Assembly (NCBI GenBank): GCA_009760855.2 | Contig: WPIO01000168.1 | Span: forward strand, 239,001 to 303,000 | Length of the DNA: 64,000 nt | Source of the DNA: Cristatella mucedo | Taxonomy: Eukaryota; Bryozoa; Phylactolaemata; Cristatellidae | Reading direction: 5' to 3' | Part shown: piece after piece, positions 33,223 through 43,149 of the stretch | Position numbering within the stretch: the stretch's first letter is position 1 | Layout: every line of letters begins with the position of its first letter | Made by a program: the position numbers and the translations under genes | The notes under the pieces: generated by a model | Database searches by the model: none | Seen by the model: the letters and a program-made list of their open reading frames with translations, nothing else | Told to the model about the DNA's origin: nothing

Positions 33223-33331
33223 ATGGCCGGAAGCAAGATAATTATACTTTTGACTGTTCTTAGCGTGCAGTGTTCACATATTGTCTACGTTGACGGGTAT
33301 ATTGTTGAAGAGTTTATTTACAACAGTAAAG
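33223..33331 (+). CDS. First coding exon: signal peptide (candidate Ig/coiled-coil gene)
   Basis: ATG at 33223 in a strong context (A at -3, G at +4). 36 codons, then AAAG/GTAAGG donor, leaving in phase 1. It encodes MAGSKIIILLTVLSVQCSH, then IVYVDGYIVEEFIYNSK. A basic residue followed by an unbroken hydrophobic run of 10-12 and small residues around SVQCS is a typical secretion signal. A phase-1 end after the signal peptide is the usual arrangement for genes that add Ig-type exons. The partial codon joins the exon at 48960 as Glu, giving a smooth NSK-ETVYEG reading. A 15.6-kb TE-filled intron would separate them. Upstream 33063-33222 looks like unique 5' flanking sequence. The link to later exons is inference from phase and strand. 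Confidence 0.6.
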
Positions 33332-33464
33332 GTAAGGAGCTAGATATAATATGGGGCGCAAGCAAGCATTGAAAAAAATCAATTCACAGCATTCGCCCAA
33401 TCGAAGCAATGGTAGAGCAATGACATTAGCCATCTTTACAAACCTTGTTGCTGTATTATTAATA
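33332..33464. other. Intron start
   Basis: Nothing recognised before the LINE-A tail. Confidence 0.4.
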
Positions 33465-33665
33465 ATAATATTAAATTTAATATAGTGCCCCAGAGAACTC
33501 AATCTCATTCTTGGCACTTTACATTTGCTGCAAATGTAGCACGATCGAATGGCTAGTGGTAGCATGCTCAATAAACAACTAGAATATCATGCTTAGGGGT
33601 GACATGTCATGGTCGGCATGCAAATATGGTTAGTGGCAGCATGCACAGTTTCAGCACGTATTAAC
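33465..33665 (-). mobile_element. LINE-A 3' end
   Basis: Short AT tail, antisense hairpin (diverged), 3' UTR to the CAGCACGTATTAAC block. Confidence 0.85.
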
Positions 33666-34955
33666 AGGCCGGTATTTTGAGATTGACAGTCGGTATTTTC
33701 AGATTGACGATTACTTTTCATGTAATCCACATAATGAGTGTTTAAGCATTGTAAGACTGATCATCAATCTTTACGCGTCGAATCAACCGTCTGAAATTGT
33801 TCGCGTGACAGCTTTTCTACCCTTTTTTCGCTCACGAAATTTCTTACAGAATCTATAGACGTGGGTCTTTTGCTATTCGTCCTTCGTGTATATACGCCAG
33901 TTTACACTGTGCCCCATGCTTGCAGATGTTACCACCACTCATTTGGTATTGCTTTCTAAAAAGCACCTGTAAAGTCACTAAAAAGTAGATGCAGTTCTCT
34001 GAGGGTGCTATATGATTGTATTATTATTATTTTTAAGTATGAGGTGATATACCTTAACATACGTATACCTAATATTTTCTGTTAGCACGTTCCTTGCCCA
34101 AATTCCAATTCACTCGTACCCTTAAGAGTAAATATTGAGAAAATACCGAGAAGATTAGTCAAACACTTGATTAATTATTATGGGGGCTTGTCATAAGAAA
34201 CATATTATAATTATGATCTGAAGTTTTGACGATATTCGCAAGAAATGAGGGCATTAAAAGACATTTAGACAAACCGTGGTCAACTCAGCAGTTAACTGGA
34301 TGCTAAATATCTACTGAGAAAAAATAATTCAGTGATCTCTGCATCACATACGACTTTTTCTCCAACTTAGTGACCCTTTGCATTTAGACCTTTACTTTGG
34401 CACTTGTTGAGGTAAATGCTTGTGAATAAACCAGCTTCATTTAAAGTTTAGCTTCGTGGCTTGTAAATTACGTATGTCGGCTAACACTTGATGGATCAAT
34501 ATGAAATTTAAAATGTACGTTCACCTCAGCTGTACATAGCTGCAGGAGTTAATTCCTGATTTCAGCTCGATAATTTTCGCTATATATGCTACGCAATGTC
34601 TTTGAATTTTATTATTTGCAATCGTAGGTATGTTGAAAAAACGCAAACAAACAAATAAATTGTCATCGACTCTCGCCTTTTTGGCCGAGAAAACAAAGCA
34701 AAGCATGCAAGCCTTCTTAGGCATAGATGACCTTTAAGCAGATCCGTGATGTGATCTTTGTAGCTGTGGTATATTTTAGAGTAGCAATAGCTACAAACGG
34801 AGCTCTACACCGTCAGTTGTGACCCTTGTGAATGCTAGGCAACGAGTGGAGACAGTATCTCTTAATGTTTTGCAAAACGGAAATGTTTTGCAAAATGGAA
34901 TTCTCGCAGGAATTAGTATATTGTCTCAATACAGCTATGCTACCATTGACATTCT
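33666..34955. other. Intron; one short LINE tail, otherwise nothing
   Basis: 33890-34035 is a diverged plus-strand LINE-A-type 3' UTR and tail (GATGCAGTTCTCTGAGGGTG). The remainder is AT-rich unique sequence with no convincing exon. Confidence 0.45.
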
Positions 34956-35620
34956 ATGCAGCAGCGATTGCAATCAATAACCTCCACAGCTATGTAGAGC
35001 TACTTCCAGTTAAGAAGCATGGCCAGAATGGAAGGGCCTTCTTGGAAAATAGTACAACAGCCGGATCAGTTCAACTCGTTTGTGACACTGCGTACGCATT
35101 GCTAAATTGCTATCCGTATTCAGATATGAAAACCTGTTCGCTCCGTCGTCTGCATCAGATCAAAACTCAGCAGATCGTCGTCAACTGAAATGCTGCCACA
35201 TTGCGCTACTCAAGTCTGATTTTCACCAACTCCATGTCAAGCAGAATATCAGCTTAAAGATACTTTCTCTTGTGACACGTATCTTCGCTTGCTAGTTCAC
35301 CGATTCGCACGAAGTTAACCGATCCGACCTCCTTCGTCGCCCCGCGTCTCTTGCAATGTCCACCGATCCGACCTCCTTCCTCGCTCCGCGTCTTTTTCCT
35401 CCTGCAATGTCCTGGCAACGCCGTTCTCCTCAGCATCACTCATCTTGTCTTAGCTCAAACTAACAAGTGTTTTGATGGTCGGGCTTACAGCTCGTACGCA
35501 ATGAAAGTCCAGAACTCGATTGCAGCTCCGGTAGATACTTACAATGACGTTACATCATATACCGTAAGTCTCAGAAAAAATGCTTCTGCTTCGCTCAGCT
35601 TTCTCGTCGCCTGAGTGAGC
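34956..35620 (+). mobile_element. Old LINE-A-related relic
   Basis: Plus-strand remnants of the C-terminal region (DFHQLHVKQNISLKILSL, then GRAYSSYAMKVQNSI), including a partly duplicated CGATCCGACCTCCTTC segment at 35310-35390. Confidence 0.6.
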
Positions 35621-35759
35621 TTGTCTCTTTTTTTTTACGTGCAATCTATGCGTCCACGCGTGCACGATTCAGTGTGTGATACCAGAGGTCTTTGTAACCA
35701 CAGTGGCCTAATTGTCTTCTTGTACGCTTTAGCGTGCTCGCCTAAGATCGAAACGTGGT

Positions 35760-35925
35760 GACGCCGTAATGGTTCACCACGTGGTAAGGCGGTTGCTTTT
35801 CACGACCTCATGGGTTCGAATCCTGCGGTGGGTGATCCTTTATCGCCACTGCAAGCGGTGGTGATAGCCGTAAAGGCTCTTCTGTCGCTATACAAAAAGA
35901 GACTGTTGAATCAGCTAGCATTTTT
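35760..35925 (+). mobile_element. SINE-1
   Basis: GTAAGGCGGTTGCTTTTCAC, B box GGGTTCGAATCC, GTGATAGCCGTAAAGGCTCT, tail AATCAGCTAGCATTTTTTTC. Hairpin half deleted. Confidence 0.9.
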
Positions 35926-36289
35926 TTCTTGCTTTTGCATTCCTGCTTAAGCATGGTACAGAGCATGTCCTGAACCCTTTGCTCACTCGAATGGCTCGTC
36001 AAGCACCGGATTCAAGATTTAGTCCTATTGTTATAGTTTATACTAGATAATGCTCAACAATTTCATGTGATTCCCGCTACTTTTGTTGGCGATAAGGGCT
36101 CTTTTTTGCAGCTTCTGCAGCGAAACATTGTGCTGCCTCGTTGGGGCGTCTCTCCGACCCACTGAATATTGATTGGTATTTGCTAAACAAATTCGCTGGC
36201 TTCAAATTTACCTTGCACGATCAATTCCCAGCTATCAAAGAAGGCTTATGACCACATAGCACAGCAACGCAAATGTGTATAACTCACGC
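35926..36289. other. Intron, nothing recognised
   Basis: Weak LINE C-terminal debris may be present at 35965-36030; otherwise no pattern. Confidence 0.35.
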
Positions 36290-36765
36290 TTTACACAAAT
36301 CGAGCGGCCTTCCATGACGCCAGCTCGGCTGCGCCAAGCGGAAGCTGGGAAGAGGCGGAAGCGGCTGACGTCACTTCGAGCGCAGGCAATGCAGGGAGCG
36401 CAAGCTGCGTGAATGCCCCTGTCAGTTCAAGCCCAGTTAAGTGCTTAAACTTCGATGATCCCAACGTTCAATCTAAAGTCACGCATTTACCGAAAATAAG
36501 AGCTAGCCGGAAAATAAACCCCGGCGTGAATTTTCAGAGTTGCTACGCGCGCGGCGTGCGGCTTCCGCGTCCGGTTAGAGCTAGGCCGCGAAAACGCACA
36601 GCGCTCGTGAAGGCGCTAGTCCGCGGCCACCACCCGACGGCTGAGCAGCTGCCACTGACGACACATGAACCTTGTAGCACGGCTAGCGACGAAGAGCGCT
36701 CGCGCCGCGCTATTCCGCAGCGTCCGCCGAAGTCGTCTGCCGCTCGCTGCTCGACGCAGGGATGA
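36290..36765 (+). CDS. Unidentified ORF, basic and Ser/Pro-rich
   Basis: Frame open from about 36290 to a TGA at 36763-36765 (about 158 codons) with no in-frame ATG. It is therefore an exon, a terminal exon, or chance in GC-rich DNA. Features: FHDASSAAPSGSWEEAEAAD, then SSSPVKCLNFDDPNVQSKV, the basic run RPVRARPRKRTALVKALVRG, and SDEERSRRAIPQRPPKS near the end. It looks like a disordered nuclear protein tail with possible proline-directed phosphorylation sites. I do not recognise a family. An acceptor could be GACGCCAG or CCAAG near 36320-36340, neither strong. It is far richer in CG than its surroundings. Confidence 0.4.
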
Positions 36766-36779
36766 GTGTCCGCACTTCT

Positions 36780-36895
36780 CTTTCGTATTAGTTATTAGTA
36801 TATTAGTATATATTTTTTATGTATTTTATTATATTTTATATGTATATATAATATTAGTATATTAGTATATTTTATATTAGTTATTCGTCTCTTTC
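36780..36895. repeat. AT-rich TTAGTATA/TATTTTATA simple sequence
   Basis: Repeated TTAGTATATTAGTATAT-type motifs; the word TCTTTCGTATTAG occurs on both sides (36779 and 36890). Confidence 0.8.
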
Positions 36896-37026
36896 GTATT
36901 AGCAGAAGCGAGTCAGACGACTGCTAGGCGGCGGGTGGCGGCAGCTTTGGCAGCGACACATCGAGCAAGTTCCGCCTCGTTGTCAAATAGGTAGCCGGGA
37001 CAAACGAAAGACAAGGAACGCCCAGA

Positions 37027-37085
<59 letters not shown>
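37027..37085. repeat. GA microsatellite
   Basis: About 28 GA units. Confidence 0.97.
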
Positions 37086-37087
<2 letters not shown>

Positions 37088-37147
37088 TTGGGCTTTTTTC
37101 ACCGCTACGATAAAGAACTACCAATATATAAATATATGTATAGAGAA

Positions 37148-37283
37148 TTCATTAGTATAGCGCCTCAAGAGAACTTAATCTCTATTCAGGCACTTCGCAC
37201 GTGCCCCGGGGCTCGAGCCCACGACCTCAGCCAGGTCTTGGTCGGGCGAGCACCTTAACCACTGGACCAAACCACCAATCGTC
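37148..37283 (-). mobile_element. SINE-2 (tRNA-derived, LINE-A-like tail)
   Basis: Minus strand: head GGTGGTTTGGTCCAGTGGTT (A box), CCCGACCAAGACCTGGCTGA, B box GTGGGCTCGAGCCCC, then GTGCCTGAATAGAGATTAAG and TTCTCTTGAGGCGCTATACT, which parallels the LINE-A 3' hairpin. Confidence 0.92.
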
Positions 37284-37289
37284 CGCCGG

Positions 37290-37561
37290 TGTCCCGAACT
37301 CATGTTCCGCTCGAGCGCCGCAGCGGAGGCCATTGCGATTGCCTCCATTCCGGCGTAAAATGCTCCTGCGTAATGCCGGTCGAAGCGTCTAGCAAAAATA
37401 CCTCGGCTGGCTCTTGAGCCTCCGAGCCCCTCTAGCACGATGCAAGCCCTCGCCAAACGATCCTGCCACAACTGCGGCGCCATCTTGAGCCTCCGTGCCC
37501 CTCTAGCCCGATGCAAGCCCTCTAAACGATCCTTCCACGACTGCTGCGCCATCTTGCTCAA
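37290..37561 (-). CDS. Unidentified ORF with a duplicated 23-24-residue unit
   Basis: Minus-strand frame from ATG at 37555 (good context AAGATGG). Two related units begin KMAQQSWKDRLEGLHRARG and KMAPQLWQDRLARACIVLEG, reflecting a DNA tandem duplication of about 72 bp (37411-37555). It continues RRFDRHYAGAFYAGMEAIAM and then runs into the SINE-2 at 37283. GAG/GTATTT at about 37400 could be a donor. No family recognised; it may be a host exon or an unknown repeat. Confidence 0.35.
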
Positions 37562-37671
37562 TGTTCAAGGACGGACGCATTGTACAGGCTTGTGATTCTT
37601 TTTTACCTGAAGTTAAGCCAGTCTGGCGATGCACCTTAATGGGAAAATACATTTAAATACAAAAAATTCGC

Positions 37672-37812
37672 GAAGCAGCCTACGAGAACTTAATCTCTGC
37701 TCAAGCGCTTCACAAATGCGATAGGGCTCGAGCCCACGACCTCGATCATCAAATACATTCACCTTGACTTCGGTTGTTAAAGACACGCACTTTAGCCACC
37801 AGGCTAGCCAGC
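37672..37812 (-). mobile_element. SINE-2 variant, diverged
   Basis: Antisense tail AGAACTTAATCTCTGCTCAA, GGGCTCGAGCCCACGACCTC, then ATCAAATACATTCACCTTGA, a middle segment shared with 41340-41395 and 43050-43080. Confidence 0.75.
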
Positions 37813-38351
37813 GACGACGCTTACATCATAATCTTCTTGATGGCACGCAAGGCAGCGCTTTTACTGCATAATAGCGGATGAGACGGAGGATTCAAGCAAG
37901 TAGGAGCAGATGGTTCTCGTGAACCAATTCATGTACGCCTAGACTGGCATGTTACGCAAGCAACTCGTTGTCTTGGAGCAAGTGACAGACATCTCTATGT
38001 GCCGATACTCTGTGCATTGCTATGGTTGACATTCAGACAAACCGACGTGTCTGTATATCAGCTGTTTCAGTCTCGATAGTGCAGCCTGTCTTTTCGATGA
38101 TATTCCTGGTTTGTAAGCCTCGATCCAGCGATTTAACGAGCTGGCGTACTGCAGGCCTTGTTGGGCTCACAAGCTCCAGCTTGCCCAGATTATTGGCGTG
38201 CTCAGATAGAGTCCCCAACATTTTCCGCCTCTTTGAATTGGTCAGTTAACGATGTTAACGAGGTAGCGACGGGTTCTTGGAACTTTACTGACAAAATGAA
38301 GGTATATAGTACAGGAACGGATTAACGTGCTGCAGGTTAAGACAATAGAAG
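37813..38351. other. Unique sequence with a short minus-strand ORF
   Basis: 38033-38221 (minus) encodes MLGTLSEHANNLGKLELVS and ends at a stop after DIQTRRFV. It reads like a charged helical C terminus but has no good acceptor, so I leave it undecided. Nothing else seen. Confidence 0.3.
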
Positions 38352-39086
38352 TGTAACCGGATTCCAGGGGTCAGAGGCTAATTCCCGCCAAACCCCGCCA
38401 TCCTCCAGCCACGCTGCCGCTCGCCATGCCGCCGAGCTAGGGTAAGACGAGCGGCCGTCAGGTTAAACATCTTTATAACGCATGCACCAACAACAACAGG
38501 TGAACTGAACAAGTCTACAGGGAGGGTCCTATACACAATACACTACGTGGGCGCAAGACGACGCAGCAAGCGCGAACAAACGTGTTAGTTGGGGTCAGTC
38601 GGCTTCTGCAGTCCTGTCGTTGTACCGACTCCGAATCCAACAGTACGAGCGTACGCCGTCCAAAACCCGGCTGGCTGAGTAACTGCTGGCTAGTCTGAGT
38701 CGGCAACTACCACAGTCGTAAGCTTCCACCGAAAGACGCCAACACACGGGGGGGTCACGAACACGCTACACGGGGAAAGCGGAATAAAAACAAGTCAACA
38801 ACGAGCGAGCTATCCAGCTCCGCTCGGGCCTTGGGTACTAGTTCCCTTGCGTGCGTGGCAGCATCGCCGGAGCACGCCTGCACGAATCCAGGTGCATAAC
38901 TCGGCGAGACCGGGAGCCTCCAACACCACGACTTACTTGGCCAACTTCCCGTACGCAAGAGCCCCGGTGACCTCACGTCACCGCATACATCCGGCCATGC
39001 CTTAGGGTCCGACCCCGGCCTAGCCGGTGACCCTAACCATCACTATAGCCGTCCGGTCCCTGTCAACCGAACCCAGCCTGGGTACA
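38352..39086 (-). mobile_element. Solo LTR, 735 bp, with CTTC target duplication
   Basis: Minus strand starts TGTACCCAGGCTGGGTTCGG and ends ATCCGGTTACA. On that strand CTTC flanks both ends (39087-39090 and 38348-38351). Same family as 24748-25483, opposite orientation; similarity runs along the whole length. It contains TTATAAAG near 38473 that could be a promoter element. Confidence 0.92.
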
Positions 39087-39203
39087 GAAGCATGAACCAG
39101 TTGACAGCACTGCTGAGTCCGGAAAATACGCCGGGACCTGATTTTAAAAGCGCTAGATTGCTTAAAAATCGACACGTTCGCCGCACCCGTTGAAACATTG
39201 AGC

Positions 39204-39404
39204 ATGTCAAAGACAACGGCAACAAGTCTGAGCAGAGGAACACGAAAAAACGTCTTCGCGGCAGTATATGTTTTCTATCAAATTTGCCTTCATCTTACAT
39301 CAGATGGTGTACTTGCTATCGACTACGTACTCGCTATCACAGGCATAGCAAAAGATTATTCGAATATTGCCAATCCCTCTAAGTTCGTCGATCAGGCACT
39401 GACG
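39204..39404 (+). CDS. Possible first exon of an unidentified gene
   Basis: ATG at 39204, 67 codons, then GACG/GTAAGG donor in phase 0. It encodes MSKTTATSLSRGTRKNVFA, AVYVFYQICLHLTSDGVLAI, DYVLAITGIAKDYSNIANP and SKFVDQALT. There is a hydrophobic segment in the middle but no clear signal peptide. No family recognised. It begins 118 bp upstream of the minus-strand LTR, so an LTR-driven or LTR-disrupted promoter is possible. Support is only the open frame and a good donor. Confidence 0.35.
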
Positions 39405-39711
39405 GTAAGGCGAACCGCTAGCTATGCCGACATGTTGACCAAAGGTGCACAGGTTCTGTCGCCATCATGAGATCGAGGTGTCAAACATAACCGCCAGCTA
39501 GATCCAACCCAGTTGCACTCGTCGCCATGAGCATACGAGTAGGAACAATGACTTTTTGTGTGTTGACTTCCGTGTTGACTTCGTCCGAAGGTATTTCAGA
39601 ATTGGACTTTAGGTTGGGCAAGGAGTCAATGACAAGAGGATGACGATGATGATGGCGGTCCGCCCGATGTTGCTTTTACCTCCTCTCATCAACAACTCTA
39701 AAAAATATCCT

Positions 39712-39888
39712 AGCTGATTAAACAGCCTCTTTTTGTATAGCGACAGAAGAGCCTTTACGGCTATCACCACCGCTTGCAGTGGCAGTGGCGATAAAGAATC
39801 GCCCGCCGCAGGAATCGAACCCACGACCTCGGGACCGAGGTCGTGAAAGCAACCGCCTTACCTAGTGTGCCATCACGGCTCCCAACTC
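39712..39888 (-). mobile_element. SINE-1 (left arm of an inverted pair)
   Basis: Antisense tail AGCTGATTAAACAGCCTCTT, B box complement GGAATCGAACCCACG, hairpin, head complement TAGTGTGCCATCACGGC. Confidence 0.95.
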
Positions 39889-39916
39889 TACGCATCAACA
39901 ACATAGATAATTTGGT

Positions 39917-40102
39917 ATGCCGCGATGGCACACTAGGTAAGGCGGTTGCTTTCACGACTTCGGTCCCGAGGTCGTGGGTTCGATTCCTGCGGTGGGCGAT
40001 TCTTTATCGCCACTGCAAGCGGTGGTGATAGCCATAAAGGCTCTTCTGTCGCTATACAAAAAAGAGGCTGTTTAATCAGCTAGGATTTATTTATTTTATT
40101 TA
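39917..40102 (+). mobile_element. SINE-1 (right arm of an inverted pair)
   Basis: Head GCCGCGATGGCACACTAGGT through tail AATCAGCTAGGATTTATTTA; head-to-head with the previous copy, 28 bp apart. Confidence 0.95.
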
Positions 40103-40392
40103 TAATCTTGTAGAGTTTGCGATGTGATTCTACAAAATACAGTTTCCAGACGTCGAGTCGGCCCTCTTAGTATAGCAGCTTTGCACTTTTCGCAGGGAAA
40201 TATATTCGGACTCAGCACTACAGAACGTCGGGACGCTCGTGCAGTCTTTTTGACAGAGTTCGGTCGAGCCGAGGCTGGCTAGGACCTGTTACAACAAGCA
40301 TACTTTACCTCATACATTACCTACACAAGCATGACTTCTTCTGATACTGTCGGTGTCAACCACAAATGCTGAAAGTGCGTCCAAATGAGTCA
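40103..40392. other. Intron, nothing recognised
   Basis: No pattern found. Confidence 0.35.
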
Positions 40393-40497
40393 TTTATCAT
40401 CACTTGATAAAGCGCCTAGAAAGAGATTGAATTCTCTGAGGTCGCTTTATCAAGTGTTTTATTATTATTATTATTATCATCATCATCATCATCACTT
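40393..40497 (+). mobile_element. LINE-A bare 3' tail
   Basis: TAAAGCGCCTAGAAAGAGAT hairpin, then ATT and ATC repeats. Confidence 0.9.
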
Positions 40498-41285
40498 GTC
40501 GCTTTCCAACTACAATGGCTGCTGATTATCTAGACCGCCATGCTGCTGCCCACTGTGTAAGGAATGTCCACAAGGGTGACAAAGGACAAGATTGTCACAC
40601 ACTTCAATGCGCATCCGCCGATCACGTTTTGAATAAAAGACGTGCAATTTCTATTGCGCTTACGTTTTTCGGCGATGCTTGCCGCCTTATCTGATAATTC
40701 TCGCTCCGCCAGTGCAGCCAAGGGTCACACTAAGCAGCGACTAACAGGGTCTTCCGTTTATCCTTTGAATACTTGTCTTAGCACAATACTTTGGTACTTG
40801 TGCATGTCTGTGTCTGAGAATAGCATCTTGCTTGTTGTTAACTTTTGACTGTTGTTTCTTTGGTAGCGATTCTTATAGAGTCTGGAATAATACAATATAA
40901 TAATATGAAGTCTGGATGGAATTCGTTTATCACGGAGCAAAAGCTTATAGTTGATTGTTTAACAGCCGCGTAGAAAGAAAGCACGCTGATGGAGGAAACG
41001 TCTTAATTGTGGGTGTGAATTTATGCTGGTAAATGCCCTCTGCTGACTTGACTGATTAATGTAGCCGGCAGAGTAGATACCGACGTATTCACTAGCTGCT
41101 GAAGCTTTCTCCCAATAGAAGATGAGATCAAAGATCCGCATATGTTCAGGTAGACACTATCAAAGCTACCCCGAGAAAATCCTATGAGATATAACCTCAA
41201 GTATAGTGAACGTATAAAACCACAGTCTATCTCAGATGCAGCAGCTACTTCAATGCGTCATGAGGCAGGAATTTAGGCCGAAAAA
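40498..41285. other. Intron, nothing firm
   Basis: A minus-strand stretch at 40660-40715 (ALAERELSDKAASIAEKR, followed by GTAAGC) looks protein-like but has an upstream stop and no acceptor. Otherwise blank. Confidence 0.3.
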
Positions 41286-41289
41286 ACTA

Positions 41290-41690
41290 TGCAAACCAGG
41301 AAACAGGTCATGGCCGATTGATTTACAACCCCAGGGCTCGGCCCCATTACCTCGGTAATCAAATATGCTCACCTTGACCTCGGTGTCCTCAAAGGCAAGC
41401 ACCTTGCCGATCGATCTACCAGTATAGACTGGGACTGAAAATCGCTCGCACCCCAACTTCGTGGACTCATTGCTCATTGGTTCATTTTGGTTCATTTTGT
41501 TCATTTTCATTGGCTCATTGGTCAGCTGAGGCCGCTAATGCAGCTGCACTTCAAAACTTTCGTGTGCTAAGGTCATATGCTTTGTATGCAGCATCTGTAA
41601 AGTTCTTAGAAAGAGATTCAGTTCTCTGATGGCGCTATACAAATGTATTTTGATTATCATTACTATTTTTATTATATCTTCTTTCTAAGG
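41290..41690. mobile_element. SINE-2 variant (minus) and a LINE/SINE tail (plus)
   Basis: 41316-41430 antisense SINE-2 variant with CCAGGGCTCGGCCCCATTAC and GCAAGCACCTTGCCGATCGA. 41463-41516 repeats GGTTCATTTTG-type words. 41590-41650 is a plus-strand tail (AGAAAGAGATTCAGTTCTCT). Confidence 0.65.
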
Positions 41691-41995
41691 CGCGTTCAGC
41701 TCGACAGTAGTCGCGGTTCTTTAGGTGCACATACGCAAATTCACGAGGCTTGAGCATGTGCCCAATTTGCTGAAGGAGCTTCGATGGCTTCCTGTTGATC
41801 AACAACGAATACAGAGCAGTTTTTTAAGCTGACCCACAAGGCCCGCCGTGGCGTGACTCTTTTATACATAGCTGAAATGCTTTGCTAGACTCTGCCTCCT
41901 AACCCACTCTGGTCCCCTATAGACAATAAATGAACTCCTACATTCCTACTTCGCTTGAAGGCAGCTGGCAACAGAAGCATTTGCTCTGTAGATCC
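41691..41995 (+). mobile_element. LINE-B relic
   Basis: LLKELRWLPVDQQRIQS-like peptide coded around 41780-41820, then the ACCCACAAGGCCCGCCGTGG block. Frameshifted. Confidence 0.75.
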
Positions 41996-42242
41996 ATGGC
42001 AATGAAAAACCGATGGCTGCTGGCTCGCACCGGAAGGGGTGCCAGTTCAAATCGTGCAAGCAGCGAGTACGGATCTGCTGGCTTCCGGTCCGCGCTCGAG
42101 ACAAAGCACAGCCGACAGAGCTGCAGCAGGAAGAGCTGCAGCAGACAGAGCGAGAGAGCAGTTGCCGAAGTCTGGCTCTGCCCGGATGCGGAGGCGTGGT
42201 CGGGTGCTTGGTGGGCAGCCTCCGCCTCAAGCACACCTGCTA
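41996..42242. other. Unclassified segment with a B-box-like motif
   Basis: CAGTTCAAATCGTGCAAGCA at 42051 resembles a Pol III B box. A GCAGCAGGAAGAGCTGCAGCA-type repeat lies at 42110-42160. Could be another tRNA-derived repeat; only one copy seen. Confidence 0.3.
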
Positions 42243-42520
42243 ATTACAGCATTCAGTGGGTCCTTGTGAATTGTCCTTTGTGGACTTCTGCGTGCTGACA
42301 CTGTGCCTGCTGCTACTAACCATCTCTATATGCTGACCCGGTGCATGTCGCATCTAACAATTATTGCTTGATTACTTGGCGAACTTTATTACTAATCATT
42401 TCATCATGCTTTCTTTACAGCATCTACCTATACAGAGCCTAGAAAAAGATTACGTTCTCTGAGGATGCTATCAAACTTTATTATTATTATTATTATCATT
42501 ATTATTATCATTATTACTGA
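42243..42520 (+). mobile_element. LINE-A-related 3' end (older subfamily)
   Basis: TTCAGTGGGTCCTTGTGAAT, diverged 3' UTR, GAGCCTAGAAAAAGATTACG hairpin remnant and ATT/ATC tail. Confidence 0.8.
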
Positions 42521-42544
42521 TCAATTATATTTCACAGGTCTTAC

Positions 42545-42935
42545 GCAGTGACCTTTACTCTCCTGGCGCTGTGGCTGTGGCACATCTTTTCCAGCTTTCC
42601 AGAGCTGCTTCTTTCAATGCTACTCAACCGGAAGTAACGTGTCCAATGTTGGACCGAGCCAGTCACGGAAGATGGCTGTAGCTGGCTGAGCATCTCTTTT
42701 GTTGTGAAATAATAATGATACTCTACTCACTACCTCAACCGCTCTGCTGACTCTACTCTGCTTCTCACTTTCATTTAGCTGCCTCCTGAGATAAAATCGG
42801 TTGGCTACCGAATGTGTACCGAAAGCCGCTTAGGCTGTGAGTGGGGTATAGAAAACTCTCCTGCTCAACACCCACAGAGTCGTTATGAGTTTGGGGTGTT
42901 AAAGACTGAGATAACTCGCATTAAGTTACATTATT
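42545..42935 (+). mobile_element. LINE-B 3' end with a ~100-bp insert
   Basis: CTTACGCAGTGACCTTTACT to CTTTCAATGCTACTCA, an insert of unknown origin at about 42625-42720, then CTACTCACTACCTCAACCGC to the terminal GAGATAACTCGCATTAAGTT. Confidence 0.75.
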
Positions 42936-42949
42936 TTTAATTCAATTCA

Positions 42950-43125
42950 TTTTTATAGATAAATATAATTAATTTGTATAGCATCCAAAGATAACTTAAT
43001 CTCTATTCAGGGGCGTCACATATGCCACGGGGCTCGAGCCCACGACCTCGGCGATCAAATGAATTCGCCTTGACCTCGGTCTAGGCGAACATCTTACTCA
43101 CGAACTCGGCAAACTCCTCCATAAA
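42950..43125 (-). mobile_element. SINE-2 variant
   Basis: Antisense tail TTGTATAGCATCCAAAGATA, GGGCTCGAGCCCACGACCTC and the ATCAAATGAATTCGCCTTGA middle segment. Confidence 0.85.
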
Positions 43126-43149
43126 CAAGGCTAGACTAATAGAAGGAGA

